Shown here: piece by piece, positions 7,020 through 14,913 of the stretch | Numbering within the stretch: position 1 is the stretch's first letter | How the letters are laid out: every line of letters begins with the position of its first letter | Assembly: GCA_003022905.1 (NCBI GenBank) | Contig: PXSE01000141.1 | Location: forward strand, 1 to 39,195 | DNA length: 39,195 bases | Reading direction: 5' to 3' | Origin: Halobacteriales archaeon QS_9_68_42 | GTDB taxonomy: Archaea > Halobacteriota > Halobacteria > Halobacteriales > Haloarculaceae | The notes under the pieces: model-generated | The model's input: only the letters and a program-made list of their open reading frames with translations | What the model was told of the DNA's origin: nothing | Database searches by the model: none | Position numbers and translations under genes: made by a program

Positions 7020-8121
7020 ACCCGGTTTCCGCGGCGCCCCGGCCCACGCCGACGCGGGCGCGAAACTGACGGAGTTTGGCGGCTGGGAGATGCCCGTCGA
7101 ATTCGATTCCATCAGGACCGAACACGAGGCGGTCCGGACCGCCGCCGGCAAGTTCGACGTCTCCCACATGGGCCGGATCGCGGTCTCGGGGCCGGACGCC
7201 GCCGAACTGACGGACCGGCTGACCACCAACGACGTGACCGCCCTCGACCCCGGCGAGGCCCAGTACGCGGCGATCACCGACGAGGCGGGCCACATGCTGG
7301 ACGACACGATTGTCTACCGGCTCCCCGCGGCGCCGACGGCCCGCTTCCAGGCCGACTACCTGTTTGTTCCGAACGCCGACCACGACGGCGAGATGACCGA
7401 CCGCTGGGTCGAGGGCGCCGAGGCGTGGGACTTGGAGGCGACCGTCACGAACCGGACGGCCGAGTTCGCAATGATCGCCCTGCAGGGCCCCGACGCCATC
7501 GGCCTGCTCGGGGAGCTGTGCCCCGACCCGGGCGGTATCTCGCGGTTCACCGCCGAGTTCCGCGAGGTGGCGGGCGTCGACTGTCTGGTCGCCCGCACCG
7601 GCTACACCGGCGAGGACGGCGTCGAGCTGCTGTTCGACGCCGACGAGGCGGCGGCCGAGGCTGTCTGGTCTTCGCTTTCGTGTCAGCCCTGCGGCCTCGG
7701 CTCGCGGGACACCCTCCGGCTGGAGGCCGGCTTCCCCCTGTCGGGACAGGAGTTCGACCCCGAGGACAACCCCCGGACGCCCTACGAGGCCGGCATCGGG
7801 GTCGCGGTCGACCTCGACGGGGCGTTCGTCGGCCGCGATGCGCTCGCCGAACAGCGGGAGGCGGGCGTCGAGGAGGAACTGGTCGGGTTCCGACTCGAAG
7901 AGCGGGGCATCGCTCGCCACGGCCACGCCATCGCCGTCGACGGCGACGAGGTCGGCAGCGTGACGAGCGGGACGATGAGCCCGACACTGGGCGACGCTAT
8001 CGGCCTCGGCTACGTACCCGTCGAGCACGCCGACCCGGGGACGGAGCTGTCGGTCGTCGTCCGCGGCGAGGGAAAGCGGGCGACCGTCGAGACACTCCCG
8101 TTCTACGAGCGGAACGGCTAA
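6985..8121 (+). CDS. gcvT: Aminomethyltransferase (glycine cleavage T protein), start damaged or unclear
   Basis: From GAKLTEFGGWEMPVEFDSI onward the protein follows the GcvT family: GKFDVSHMGRIAVSGPDA, LTTNDVTALDPGEAQY, the GYTGEDGVELL folate-pocket motif, DTLRLEAGFPLSG, and the C-terminal barrel VGSVTSGTMSPTLG and GKRATVETLPFY. It transfers the methylene group of lipoylated GcvH to tetrahydrofolate with release of ammonia. The family N-terminus (a Met, a few residues, then PPLRxxHAxxGAK) is not present: there is no ATG, GTG or TTG close before the homology, and the nearest in-frame candidate is GTG at 6985, inside the divergent NYN gene, giving an unfamiliar Arg/Ser/Pro-rich leader. I infer that the true start and the intergenic region are missing. 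gcvH lies at 18788; gcvP is not in the window. Confidence 0.85.
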   Translation: MPRPRSRSSSPIPGFRGAPAHADAGAKLTEFGGWEMPVEFDSIRTEHEAVRTAAGKFDVSHMGRIAVSGPDAAELTDRLTTNDVTALDPGEAQYAAITDEAGHMLDDTIVYRLPAAPTARFQADYLFVPNADHDGEMTDRWVEGAEAWDLEATVTNRTAEFAMIALQGPDAIGLLGELCPDPGGISRFTAEFREVAGVDCLVARTGYTGEDGVELLFDADEAAAEAVWSSLSCQPCGLGSRDTLRLEAGFPLSGQEFDPEDNPRTPYEAGIGVAVDLDGAFVGRDALAEQREAGVEEELVGFRLEERGIARHGHAIAVDGDEVGSVTSGTMSPTLGDAIGLGYVPVEHADPGTELSVVVRGEGKRATVETLPFYERNG

Positions 8122-8155
8122 TTCGGGGCAGTCTTGGGTCAAAATTGAGAGAGCG

Positions 8156-8163
8156 CTTTTATC
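8156..8163 (+). promoter_or_regulatory. TATA-like box of the peroxiredoxin gene
   Basis: CTTTTATC lies 22-29 nt before the ATG at 8185. The spacing supports that ATG as the start of a leaderless transcript rather than the in-frame ATG at 8167, which would lie too close to the box. Confidence 0.6.
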
Positions 8164-8184
8164 AAAATGAACCGTAGCGGGAGT

Positions 8185-8688
8185 ATGCTACGAGAAGGTG
8201 CGACCGCCCCCGAGTTCGAGCTCTCGGGCATCGACGGACCGGGCGACGAAGGCCACAACCCCCACGAGTTCCGCGAGTTCCCTCTCCTGGAACTGCTCGA
8301 AGACGGGCCGACCCTACTGGCCTTCTACCCCGGCGACTTCAGCCCCGTCTGCACCGAGGAACTGTGCTCGCTACGGGACAGCTTCGAGTCGGTCGGCGGA
8401 TCGGCGACGGTGTACGGCATCTCCCGGGACACCCTGTTCACACACGAGGCGTTCGCTTACGAGCACGACCTGCAGTTCCCGTTGTTGAGCGACGTCGAGG
8501 GGGAGGTCTGTCGTGCCTACGACGCGATTCACGAGACCGACTTCGGGGGCGGCATCAAGGCGGGCCTCCCCAAGCGGACCATCTATATCGTCAACGCCGA
8601 CCGGACGATACGCTACGCCTGGCAGACGGACGACCCGTACGAACGGCCGCACTTCGAGCCCGCGCTCGGGGCACTGTCGGCGGACTAG
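8185..8688 (+). CDS. Peroxiredoxin / redoxin-domain protein (AhpC/TSA, Bcp-like)
   Basis: The protein has 167 residues from the ATG at 8185, chosen because MLREGATAPEFEL is the normal family start and because of the TATA spacing. The peroxidatic site is the FYPGDFSPVCTEELCSLRD motif at about 47-65, with the Cys of PVCTEE as peroxidatic residue and a second Cys five residues on (CTEELC), a possible resolving Cys. SRDTLFTHEAFA, FPLLSDVEG and IYIVNADRTIRYAWQ complete the thioredoxin fold. It reduces hydrogen peroxide or organic hydroperoxides using thioredoxin-like donors in the cytoplasm. Its stop overlaps that of the convergent ZIP gene by 4 bp. Confidence 0.85.
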   Translation: MLREGATAPEFELSGIDGPGDEGHNPHEFREFPLLELLEDGPTLLAFYPGDFSPVCTEELCSLRDSFESVGGSATVYGISRDTLFTHEAFAYEHDLQFPLLSDVEGEVCRAYDAIHETDFGGGIKAGLPKRTIYIVNADRTIRYAWQTDDPYERPHFEPALGALSAD

Positions 8689-9539
8689 GCGACGGCCAGC
8701 CACGCGAGGAACACCGCGGCGCCGCCGGCGATGGTGCTGGCGACGGCGTGGACCCGCATCCGGTCCAGGACGGCGTGGGCGTCGGCCTCGATGCTGGCGG
8801 CCTCGCTCACCTCGCCGCCAACCTCGCACTCCGGCAGGAAGTCCATCGCCACGTGGAGGAACACGCCGGCGGCGAACCCGAAGATGGCGGCGTTGACGAC
8901 GGCGGCGCTCGGCGGGTTCACGAGCGCGGCCGGGATGGCGGTCAGCCCGACGCCCGCCGCCGGCAGCAGTATTACCGACGGCGACTCGCCGGCGTCCCGG
9001 AGCCGACGGGCGGCGGCGTAGCCGGCCGGCCCCTTGTGGGAGACGATGGCCAGCCCCAGGAGTAACCCCAGTTCCGGTAGCGCGGCGTACACCAGCCCGA
9101 TGATGGCGCCGGCCGAAAGCGAGTGGGCCGCCAGCTGGGCGGGCGCGCTGTCGAAAGCCTCCCGGTGGCTGAGACGGTGGCCGACGGTGTGGCCGCTGTA
9201 GCCGCCCACCACGCCGGCGGCGACGCCGAACCCGCCGACCGGCCCGTCGAAGCCGATGGCCTGCGGCACGAGAAAGACGGCCGCGCTCGTGACCATCGCG
9301 CCGCTGGCGAGGCCGTACCCCCACACCAGCCGCGCCGGGGTGCTCTCGGCGGACCGGGCGCCCAGCACTGCCGCCCCGCCCATCGCAATGAACGCGACCC
9401 ATGAGATAACCAGCACCTTCCAGAGCCCCGCCGTCGTCGCCAGCGCCGACAGCGCCAGTAGTCCGACCACCCCTGCGGCACCGACGGCCGTCGGCTGGTC
9501 GAGTCCGACCCGCGCCAGCGCCCCGGTTTCCGTGCTCAT
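8685..9539 (-). CDS. ZIP-family divalent metal transporter
   Basis: The 284-residue membrane protein has about eight hydrophobic segments. The ZIP signature helices are present: LAAHSLSAGAIIGLVYA (HS...G, metal-binding TM4-like) and LAIVSHKGPAGYAAA (SHKxP, TM5-like), with the terminal GVFLHVAMDFLPECE adding further ligands. A His/Ser/Glu-containing loop (GHTVGHRLSHREAF) lies before TM4. It likely imports Zn2+, Fe2+ or Mn2+. The region upstream of the ATG at 9539 is A+T-rich (ATTATTAATATC on the coding strand), a plausible TATA region shared with the divergent Nif3-like gene. Confidence 0.82.
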   Translation of the reverse strand: MSTETGALARVGLDQPTAVGAAGVVGLLALSALATTAGLWKVLVISWVAFIAMGGAAVLGARSAESTPARLVWGYGLASGAMVTSAAVFLVPQAIGFDGPVGGFGVAAGVVGGYSGHTVGHRLSHREAFDSAPAQLAAHSLSAGAIIGLVYAALPELGLLLGLAIVSHKGPAGYAAARRLRDAGESPSVILLPAAGVGLTAIPAALVNPPSAAVVNAAIFGFAAGVFLHVAMDFLPECEVGGEVSEAASIEADAHAVLDRMRVHAVASTIAGGAAVFLAWLAVA

Positions 9540-9639
9540 GATATTAATAATTTCTATGCACCCGTTAATAACTCCATCGGTCCGGCGGCGGCGTCGCGGA
9601 TTCCGACCGATACAAGGACGGGCCGCACGACGTCGATAT

Positions 9640-10407
9640 ATGGAACTAACCGACCTCTGCGACCGCCTGAACGACCGCCTCGACCACGATGCCTACGCCG
9701 GCGTGGACGCGAGCACGAACGGCCTGCAGGTCGGCCGCGCCGACGGCCGCGAACTTGACCACGTCGCCTTCGCCGTCGACGGCGTCGAAGCGACCGCCAA
9801 GGCGGCCGCAACGGCCGGCGCCGACCTGCTGGTCGTCCACCACGGTATCGTCTGGGGCGGCCTCGACCGGGTGACCGGCCTCGAGTACGACCGAATCGCG
9901 GGCCTCATCGAGGCCGACCTGCCGCTGTACGTCTCCCATCTCCCGCTGGACGGCCACGACGAACTCGGCAACGCCGCGCGGCTGGCCGACTTCCTCGACT
10001 GTGAGGTGACCGAGCCGTTCGGGCAGTTGGGCGGCGTCCACATCGGCCAGCGGGCCCGCGCCGCAGAGCCCTACACCGTCGCGGGACTACGGGACCGGCT
10101 GTCGGCACTGGACACCGGCGGCAAGCCGGTCGACGTGCTCGATTTCGGCCCGGAGCCCATTGAGGACATCGCGGTCGTCACCGGCGGCGGCGCCGACTGG
10201 GTCCGGGAGGCGAGCGAGGCCGGCGTCGACGCCTTCGTCACTGGCGAGGGCAAGCAGAAAGTCTACCACGAGGCCCGCGAGGCCGGGCTAAACGTCTTCC
10301 TGGCGGGCCATTACGCCACGGAGACGTTCGGCGTCCGCGCCCTCCAAGAGCTCGCGGCGGGGTGGGGCCTGGAGACGACGTTCCTCGAGCACCCGACCGG
10401 CCTGTGA
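9640..10407 (+). CDS. Nif3-like dinuclear metal centre protein (DUF34)
   Basis: The 255-residue protein starts with MELTDLCDRLNDRLD and shows the family metal ligands: DASTNGLQVG at about 23-32, LLVVHHGIVWGG (HH) near 66-77, LPLYVSHLPLDGHDELGNA (H and D) near 92-112, and the C-terminal VTGEGKQKVYHEAREAGLNV with FLAGHYATETFGV (H and E). These make the two-metal site of the Nif3/YbgI family, often annotated as GTP cyclohydrolase type 2 homologues and proposed to be metal chaperones or hydrolases; the true activity is unsettled. It is single and complete. Confidence 0.85.
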   Translation: MELTDLCDRLNDRLDHDAYAGVDASTNGLQVGRADGRELDHVAFAVDGVEATAKAAATAGADLLVVHHGIVWGGLDRVTGLEYDRIAGLIEADLPLYVSHLPLDGHDELGNAARLADFLDCEVTEPFGQLGGVHIGQRARAAEPYTVAGLRDRLSALDTGGKPVDVLDFGPEPIEDIAVVTGGGADWVREASEAGVDAFVTGEGKQKVYHEAREAGLNVFLAGHYATETFGVRALQELAAGWGLETTFLEHPTGL

Positions 10408-10435
10408 GCGGGTTTCGTGCGTCGGCCGTCTGATA

Positions 10436-10539
10436 CTGCCGGACGTAATTTCGTGAGCATCTGAATCGGTAGTCGTCGACGTATCCGGGCGAACGAGACG
10501 GGAAGACCGGACTGCGATTCGAGTGATTACGTCCGGCAG
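10436..10539. mobile_element. Repeat family 2, copy c (104 bp, TA-flanked)
   Basis: CTGCCGGACGTAAT at the left end is exactly inverted as ATTACGTCCGGCAG at the right end, with TA on both sides (10434-10435 and 10540-10541). The length equals the other two copies, but the interior is different and the terminal repeats read ...GACGTAAT instead of ...GCTGTAACT, so this is a sister subfamily. It lies in the 167-bp gap between the Nif3-like gene and the toxin-antitoxin locus. No coding capacity. Confidence 0.75.
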
Positions 10540-10574
10540 TATGAAAATCGGAACGGTGTGCGCTCGTCTCTCTA

Positions 10575-11033
10575 TCACGCCGTTGCGGGCTCCTCGCCGG
10601 GGTCCCGGCCGACGAGTTCGACGTCGAGATGAATCCGCTCGTAGGGCAGGTACGGTCGCTTGGACTGTCCCTCTTCGACAATGAACAGCAGACCGTAGTC
10701 GGTGAGCAGCGAGATGTTGTCGTGAACCGTACGGTAGTCGCGGTCGAGGTCCTCGGCGAGTGCCGAGATACTCTCGGCTGCCCCTTCGGTCGCCATGAGA
10801 GCCTGGAGGAGTTCGATCCGACGGTCAGTGAGGATTTTCCGCAGCTCGCCAACCGAGCGGAAGGAGACGACCGCGGGCTGCTCCTCGCCCTCGCTGACCG
10901 CTTCAGCAGCGGCAAGCGTGTCCTCCCGCATCTCGTCGAACGACTCCACAGTGATGCGAAGCACGCTGGAGTGGGGGCGGTCGCGGGGGTCGCGGTACTT
11001 GTCGGGCCAGCCGTCGTCGGTGTGTTCAGTCAT
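10575..11033 (-). CDS. HTH antitoxin of a TumA/TumE-type pair (COG4190-like)
   Basis: The 152-residue acidic protein has a winged-helix region at about 62-125 (SVGELRKILTDRRIELLQAL, then AESISALAEDLDRDYRTVHD, then ISLLTDYGLLFIVEEG) typical of COG4190 predicted regulators. The first 50 residues, with WPDKYRDPRDRPHSS and LRITVESFDEM, are also family-typical. In haloarchaea this gene follows a DUF6516/TumE-like toxin gene, as here, overlapping it by 8 bp, which marks it as antitoxin and autoregulator. The gene appears intact, whereas the toxin does not. The toxin-antitoxin role is inferred from family and context. Confidence 0.75.
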   Translation of the reverse strand: MTEHTDDGWPDKYRDPRDRPHSSVLRITVESFDEMREDTLAAAEAVSEGEEQPAVVSFRSVGELRKILTDRRIELLQALMATEGAAESISALAEDLDRDYRTVHDNISLLTDYGLLFIVEEGQSKRPYLPYERIHLDVELVGRDPGEEPATA

Positions 11034-11325
11034 GGTTTGTGCCCTCGACGTTGGTGAGGTGGGCGACTTCTTGGAGGAAGCGAGCGATGTGTGCGGTCAT
11101 GTTCAGAAACGCAATCTCGGAGTCCTCGCCGAAGCTGACGTGTCGGTGGTGCCAGCCGAGGTCTTCGTCGTCGTGCGCGTTGTCATAACGCAGTATCTCG
11201 CCTGTCTCTCGATCGTAAAACTGGAACCTGTAAAACTAGTCCCCGGGGTAGTCGTGGTCTTCGATGGCGAACATCTCGACACGCCCGCCGGGGACGGCAC
11301 GGTTCAGTTCCAGTAGACCGCCCAT
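11026..11325 (-). pseudogene. TumE-like (DUF6516) toxin gene with an in-frame amber stop at codon 30
   Basis: From the ATG at 11325 the frame reads MGGLLELNRAVPGGRVEMFA and ends IEDHDYPGD before a TAG at 11236-11238. The same frame continues without change as FYRFQFYDRETGEILRYDNA, then HDDEDLGWHHRHVSFGED and a normal C-terminus, stopping at 11026 and overlapping the antitoxin start. This is the layout of the TumE/DUF6516 toxin family, about 99 residues. One base change would restore a sense codon, so the toxin is inactivated by a point mutation while the antitoxin is kept. A nearby Met (AFLNMTAH) is too late to rescue a functional product. Confidence 0.78.
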
Positions 11326-11345
11326 CTGATATGTCCTATGACCTC

Positions 11346-11360
11346 ATATAACATAAATAT
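11346..11360 (-). promoter_or_regulatory. Promoter region of the toxin-antitoxin operon
   Basis: The minus strand reads ATATTTATGTTATAT, an A+T-rich island unlike its surroundings, ending 21 nt before the toxin ATG. It contains two overlapping TATA-like boxes at suitable spacing for a leaderless mRNA. Confidence 0.5.
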
Positions 11361-11465
11361 GGTGAAGGAAAAAGCGAAAATCTCTGGGACGTCAAGCTGC
11401 CTCAACGTATCATCGTTGGCGGGTTGCTAGCGACGATGTCGTCGGCCGACACCTCCATCCTCACA

Positions 11466-11569
11466 CTGCCGGCTGTAATTCGTTTGAGATTCCGCGGCGA
11501 TATCCGGTTGCATGCCGTCCAGAACCCCGTCCTCTGGACGGGACTGCTTCACGTAGTTACAGCCGGCAG
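11466..11569. mobile_element. Repeat family 2, copy b (104 bp)
   Basis: The ends CTGCCGGCTGTAATT and AGTTACAGCCGGCAG form the terminal inverted repeat. The right flank is TA (11570-11571); the left flank is CA, presumably a mutated TA. It matches copy a along its whole length (shared TGCCGTCCAGAACCCC core). It sits directly next to a decayed coding fragment that it may have interrupted. Confidence 0.72.
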
Positions 11570-11570
11570 T

Positions 11571-11743
11571 ATCAGCACCTCGCAGGCCATCTACGGCGTC
11601 TCCGAGGACGGCCTCCTGCCGCGGGGGCCGCTGGGACACTGCTGGAGGAGAGCGCCGAGCGGCTCTGGGCGGCCGGCATCGAGACCGGGACGGAACTCGT
11701 CCTCACCAGCGGGCCGGCGTTCCTCGCTCGGAACGCCGACTAG
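11571..11743 (+). pseudogene. Decayed C-terminal gene fragment of unknown family
   Basis: Immediately after the 104-bp repeat, one frame reads STSQAIYGVSEDGLLPRG, and after a shift a second frame reads LLEESAERLWAAGIETGTEL followed by VLTSGPAFLARNAD and a TAG at 11741. The composition (alternating helices, acidic, no Arg/Cys-rich nonsense) looks like real protein rather than chance frame. I do not recognise the family. It has no start codon and is probably the tail of a gene lost to repeat insertion and deletion. It overlaps the stop of the SDR by 4 bp. Confidence 0.4.
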
Positions 11744-12435
11744 CGGGTCGCCTTCTTCCAGGCCCGCAGGTCGACCACCTCGCCGTCGACCGTCTCCGCG
11801 TCGGCCTCGGTCGCCGCCCACCAGAACATCGGTGCGACGTCGTCGGGGTCCCGCCCCTTCGCGTGGTTCGTCAGTTCGGTCGACAGCTGGCCCAAATCGA
11901 GCACGCCGACGGCGGCGTCCAGTTCGGCGGCGAACTGCCGGGCGACGGCCTCGGCGGCGGCCTTCGAGACGGCGTAGGCGCCGAACCCCGGTTTCGCGTC
12001 GCGGGCGATGGCCCCCGAGGGGACGAACGCCCGCGAGTCGGCCGTCAGGTGCGGGACGGCCTCGCGGATGGTCGTGAACACGCCGCGGACGTTGGTCCGG
12101 AGGGTGTCGTCGAACGCCGAGTAGGCCACCCCGGACAGCGGCGTCCCCCCGGGTGCGCCGTGGTAGACGCCGGCGTTGGCGACGACGCAGTCGATGCCGC
12201 CGGTCTCGCCGGCGCGGGCCGCCGTCTCCATTAGTCGCTCCGTGTCGTACTCGTCGCGGACGTCGGCCCGCATTGCCGTCGCCTCGCCGCCGTTGGCCGG
12301 GACGTCCTCGGCGACCTCAGTCAGCTTCGCTTCGTCTCGCGCACACAATACGACGTGGACGCCCTCGGCGGCGAACCGCCGGGCGACGGCTTCCCCGACG
12401 CCGCGGGAGGCGCCGGTGACGACAGCAGTATCCAT
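11740..12435 (-). CDS. Short-chain dehydrogenase/reductase
   Basis: The 231-residue protein has the classical SDR layout: nucleotide-binding TGASRGVGEAVARRF at residues 7-21, the ADVRD acidic motif near 62, VVANAGVYHG (NAG) near 87-96, TNVRGVFTTIRE, the catalytic Ser in FVPSGAIARDA, and the YAVSK active site. The Asp/Arg after strand 2 (VVLCARDEAKL) suggests NADP(H) preference. The Met at 12435 starts exactly at the usual MDTAVVTGAS; an upstream in-frame ATG at 12474 is rejected. The substrate is unknown. It is divergent from crtD. Confidence 0.85.
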   Translation of the reverse strand: MDTAVVTGASRGVGEAVARRFAAEGVHVVLCARDEAKLTEVAEDVPANGGEATAMRADVRDEYDTERLMETAARAGETGGIDCVVANAGVYHGAPGGTPLSGVAYSAFDDTLRTNVRGVFTTIREAVPHLTADSRAFVPSGAIARDAKPGFGAYAVSKAAAEAVARQFAAELDAAVGVLDLGQLSTELTNHAKGRDPDDVAPMFWWAATEADAETVDGEVVDLRAWKKATR

Positions 12436-12500
12436 GCCGACGCCTGGGGCGGCGACGACAAGGACGTTTCCCAAGGGGTCCGCATTTCCCCCACACCCGT

Positions 12501-12508
12501 CTTAATAG
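12501..12508 (+). promoter_or_regulatory. TATA-like box of the crtD-lyeJ-cruF operon
   Basis: CTTAATAG ends 23 nt before the ATG at 12532, the spacing expected of a leaderless haloarchaeal promoter. Confidence 0.55.
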
Positions 12509-12531
12509 GGCCGCCGGCCGTACGGACAGGT

Positions 12532-14013
12532 ATGTCAACCAGTGAGTCGGCCGTCGTCGTCGGGTCGGGGTTCGGCGGCCTCTCGACCGCGTGTTATCTG
12601 GCCGACGCCGGCCTCGACGTGACCGTCCTGGAGAAAAACGACCAGTTGGGCGGCCGCGCCTCCGTTCTCGAGGCCGAGGGCTTCAAGTTCGACATGGGGC
12701 CCTCGTGGTACCTGATGCCGGACGTGTTCGAGCGGTTCTTCTCGCACTTCGGCCGCGAACCGGTGGAGTTCTACGACCTGGAGCGGCTTGACCCCCACTA
12801 CCGTATTTTCTTCAAGGACGGCGACAGCGTGGCCGTCACCGACGACAACGAGGAGATGTACGACGTCTTCGAGTCCTACGAGGAGGGCGCCGGCGACGCC
12901 CTTGAGGAGTACCTCGACACCTCAGAGACCCACTACGAGGTGGCGATGGAGGACTTCGTCTACACCGACCGGCCCCGACTGCGCGACTGGGTCGACCCCG
13001 ACGTGATGCGGGCGGCGCCGATCGGCCTCCAGCTGCTCGGCACGATGGACGACTACGTGGCCGATTACTTCGACCACCCCAAACTGAAGCAGGTCACCCA
13101 GTACTCGCTGGTGTTCCTCGGCGGGGCGCCCTCGAACACCCCGGCGCTGTACAACATGATGAGCCACGTCGACTTCAACCTCGGTGTCCACTACCCGGAG
13201 AACGGGATGCGGTCGGTGGTCGACGCCTGCGTCGAGTTGGGCGAGCAGATGGGCGTCGACTACGTCACCGACGCCGAGGTGTCCGAAATCGTCAACCGCA
13301 AGGAGGAGTTCCTCGTCGAGAACAGTGCCGACGACGTCCGGGCCGACTACGTCGTCAGCGACGCCGACTACGCCCACACCGAGCAGGAACTGCTTCCCGA
13401 ACACGAGCGCCAGTACGACGCCGACTACTGGGACTCCCGCACGTACGCGCCCTCCGCGTTCCTGATGTACATGGGCGTCGAGGGCGATGTCGAGCCGCTC
13501 GAGCACCACACGCTGGTGTTGCCGACCGACTGGAACGGCCACTTCGAGCAGATATTCGACGACCCCGCCTGGCCCGAGGACCCCGCTTACTACCTCTGTG
13601 TCCCCTCGGAGACCGACGACGACGTCGCCCCGGAGGGCCACTCGAACCTGTTTGCGCTCGTGCCGGTCGCGCCGGGACTGGACGACACTGAGGAGGTCCG
13701 GACCTGGTACCGGGACCTCCTGCTGGACGACATCGCCGAGAACACGGGCGTCGACCTGCGGGACCGCATCATCTTCGAGGAGACGTTCGCCGTCTCGGAG
13801 TTCGCCGACCGCTACAACAGCCAGCAGGGGACGGCGCTCGGGCTGGCCCACACCCTCAGACAGACCGCGCTACTGCGGCCGCCGCACCGCTCGGAGGCCT
13901 GCCCGGGGCTGTACTTCACCGGCTCCTACACCACCCCCGGCATCGGCGTCCCGATGTGTCTCATCAGCGGCGAACACACCGCCGACGCGCTGATCGAGGA
14001 TATGCAAGCCTAA
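12532..14013 (+). CDS. crtD: Carotenoid 3,4-desaturase of bacterioruberin synthesis
   Basis: The 493-residue flavoprotein belongs to the phytoene-desaturase family. It opens with the FAD-binding Rossmann motif VVVGSGFGGLSTACYLADAG (GxGxxG at 11-16), then VLEKNDQLGGRAS and FKFDMGPSWYLMPDVFERFF, and ends with the CrtI-type signature LYFTGSYTTPGIGVPMCLIS. In haloarchaea a CrtI-like gene directly before lyeJ and cruF is CrtD, which desaturates the C3-C4 bonds of the C45/C50 intermediates on the way from lycopene to bacterioruberin; CrtI itself usually lies elsewhere. Gene order crtD-lyeJ-cruF is that described in Haloarcula japonica. The protein is full length, and the next gene begins 27 nt downstream. 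Confidence 0.88.
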   Translation: MSTSESAVVVGSGFGGLSTACYLADAGLDVTVLEKNDQLGGRASVLEAEGFKFDMGPSWYLMPDVFERFFSHFGREPVEFYDLERLDPHYRIFFKDGDSVAVTDDNEEMYDVFESYEEGAGDALEEYLDTSETHYEVAMEDFVYTDRPRLRDWVDPDVMRAAPIGLQLLGTMDDYVADYFDHPKLKQVTQYSLVFLGGAPSNTPALYNMMSHVDFNLGVHYPENGMRSVVDACVELGEQMGVDYVTDAEVSEIVNRKEEFLVENSADDVRADYVVSDADYAHTEQELLPEHERQYDADYWDSRTYAPSAFLMYMGVEGDVEPLEHHTLVLPTDWNGHFEQIFDDPAWPEDPAYYLCVPSETDDDVAPEGHSNLFALVPVAPGLDDTEEVRTWYRDLLLDDIAENTGVDLRDRIIFEETFAVSEFADRYNSQQGTALGLAHTLRQTALLRPPHRSEACPGLYFTGSYTTPGIGVPMCLISGEHTADALIEDMQA

Positions 14014-14040
14014 CTATCTGCCGTCCGAACGGACCCACAG

Positions 14041-14913
14041 ATGAGCGACCCGCTTTTGGACCGGACGCTCCCGAGCGAGGCGACGCCGACGGGCTACGTC
14101 CTGCGGATGTCCCGGCCGCGGTTCTGGCCCTACCTCGCCGGACCCGTGGTCGTCGGCGTCGCCTACGCCGCGGCGTCGACCGCGGAGCTGTTCGCGCCGC
14201 TCGCGGTCGCGCTGTTCGTCTACTTCCTCCTGCCGGCCAACGTCTTCCTCTACGGCGTCAACGACGTATTCGACGCCGACGTCGACGCCAAGAACCCCAA
14301 GAAAGAGGAGCGGGAGGTCCGCTACCAGGGCGACCGTCTGGTGCCGGCGCTGGTCGTCGCCACCGGGGCGCTGGGGCTGGCCTTCCTGCCGCTACTGCCC
14401 GCCGGCGGCGTTGTCGCCATGGTCGCGTTCCTCCTGCTGGCGGCGGAGTACTCCGCGCCGCCGCTGCGGTTCAAGACGACGCCCGTGCTGGATTCGGTCT
14501 CGAACGGCCTCTACGTTCTTCCCGGCGTCGTCGCTTACGCCGCCGTCGCCGGGAGCGTGCCGCCGCTTGCCGCCGTCGCCGGCGGGTGGCTGTGGGCCAT
14601 GGGGATGCACACCTTCTCCGCTATCCCCGACATCGAACCGGACCGACGGGCCGGCATCCGCACGACCGCGACCGCCCTCGGCGAGCGCCGGACGTACGCT
14701 TACTGTGCGACCTGCTGGCTGGCGGCGGCCGCCGTCTTCGGGCTGATCCATCCGTTCTTCGCGGCCGTCCTCGGCGGCTACCCGCTGTTCGTCGCCGGCA
14801 TCGTCGCCGCCGGCGTCAACGTCGACCGCGCCTACTGGTGGTTTCCGGCCATCAACACCGTCGCCGGCATGACCCTGACGCTCGCCGCGCTGTGGGTGAT
14901 GCTGTATGGCTAG
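14041..14913 (+). CDS. lyeJ: Lycopene elongase/1,2-hydratase (UbiA-family prenyltransferase)
   Basis: The 290-residue membrane protein is a UbiA-type prenyltransferase. The first Asp-rich motif is YGVNDVFDADVDAKNPKK at about 76-93 and the second is SAIPDIEPDRRAGIRTTATA at about 195-214; both bind the prenyl diphosphate through Mg2+. About eight hydrophobic segments are visible. It adds dimethylallyl units to lycopene ends and hydrates them, giving dihydroisopentenyldehydrorhodopin and then bisanhydrobacterioruberin precursors. It is the middle gene of the operon and its stop overlaps the cruF start by 8 bp. Complete. Confidence 0.9.
   Translation: MSDPLLDRTLPSEATPTGYVLRMSRPRFWPYLAGPVVVGVAYAAASTAELFAPLAVALFVYFLLPANVFLYGVNDVFDADVDAKNPKKEEREVRYQGDRLVPALVVATGALGLAFLPLLPAGGVVAMVAFLLLAAEYSAPPLRFKTTPVLDSVSNGLYVLPGVVAYAAVAGSVPPLAAVAGGWLWAMGMHTFSAIPDIEPDRRAGIRTTATALGERRTYAYCATCWLAAAAVFGLIHPFFAAVLGGYPLFVAGIVAAGVNVDRAYWWFPAINTVAGMTLTLAALWVMLYG

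Noticed and set aside
11236..11238. Amber codon in the toxin read as pyrrolysine or by programmed read-through
   Set aside because: Haloarchaea are not known to use pyrrolysine broadly, no tRNA or PylS is in the window, and the position is not a catalytic one I can identify. A point mutation or sequencing error is simpler.
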